Origin: DATDPY01 sp964395765 | Lineage (GTDB): Bacteria > Bacteroidota > Bacteroidia > Cytophagales > Cyclobacteriaceae | Direction: 5' to 3' | Assembly: GCA_964395765.1 (NCBI GenBank) | Contig: CAYNCU010000215.1 | Coordinates: forward strand, 1 to 7,183 | DNA: 7,183 nt | In this document: piece by piece, positions 7,122-7,183 of the stretch | Numbering within the stretch: position 1 is the first letter of the stretch | Layout: the number at the start of each line of letters is the position of its first letter | Notes under the pieces: generated by a model | What the model was told of the DNA's origin: nothing | Databases searched by the model: none | Seen by the model: the letters and a program-made list of their open reading frames with translations, nothing else | Position numbers and translations under genes: made by a program

Positions 7122-7161
7122 AATTAATCAATTAACCAATTAACCAATTAACCAATTAACT
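7122..7161. repeat. 8-bp tandem repeat, about five copies of AATTAACC
   Basis: Three perfect AATTAACC units (7130-7153) are flanked by one-mismatch copies AATTAATC (7122-7129) and AATTAACT (7154-7161). Degenerate related units (TCAATCTCAATAATT before, GAATCAACCGAATAACC after) suggest a longer, decayed array. It is non-coding and lies about 70 nt after the ABC operon, close to the window edge, so what lies beyond it is unknown. Confidence 0.85.
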
Positions 7162-7183
7162 GAATCAACCGAATAACCTCATC

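Noticed and set aside
7122..7161. The octamer array as a CRISPR array or origin iterons
   Set aside because: Units abut directly with no spacers, are only 8 bp long, and there are no cas or replication genes nearby.

Overview
The window looks like chromosomal DNA from a member of the Bacteroidota. The signs are a moderately AT-rich composition, weak or absent Shine-Dalgarno sequences, a TAnnTTTG-type -7 promoter element, an ECF sigma factor paired with an anti-sigma-like membrane protein, and AT-rich octamer tandem repeats in a spacer. A genus cannot be named from sequence alone. No tRNA, rRNA, CRISPR array, insertion sequence or phage gene was seen.

Layout. (1) Bases 1-1137 (+) are the 3' part of a Kup-family potassium uptake gene whose 5' end lies outside the window. 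(2) Bases 1275-2916 (-) are a two-gene operon convergent with kup. It encodes an ECF sigma factor followed, with an 8-nt overlap, by a membrane protein with an anti-sigma-like cytoplasmic N-terminus, one transmembrane helix, a short predicted coiled coil and a periplasmic HtrA/trypsin-like serine protease domain with an intact His-Asp-Ser triad. (3) The divergent spacer 2917-3034 holds a perfect 9-bp inverted repeat (AAGGTAACC/GGTTACCTT), which may be a pair of outward-facing ECF promoter elements. Beyond it is a 63-aa lipoprotein gene (3035-3226, +) with a hairpin terminator. (4) After a 331-nt spacer with a candidate housekeeping promoter come two overlapping ABC exporter half-transporter genes (3558-5297 and 5287-7050, +). 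(5) The window ends in a non-coding stretch with about five copies of an 8-bp tandem repeat.

How the parts may work together. The sigma/protease pair resembles a cell-envelope stress or signalling switch: the membrane protein could hold the sigma factor at the membrane and couple its release to periplasmic protein state through its own protease domain. The small lipoprotein is a natural candidate target of that sigma factor. The ABC pair carries complementary defects. The first subunit lacks the catalytic Glu and the switch His, and the second has a non-canonical signature motif. This predicts an obligate heterodimer with one degenerate and one active ATP site, as in TM287/288 or BmrCD. The most distinctive system here is the sigma factor with its protease-fused putative anti-sigma factor and the symmetric promoter-like element beside it.
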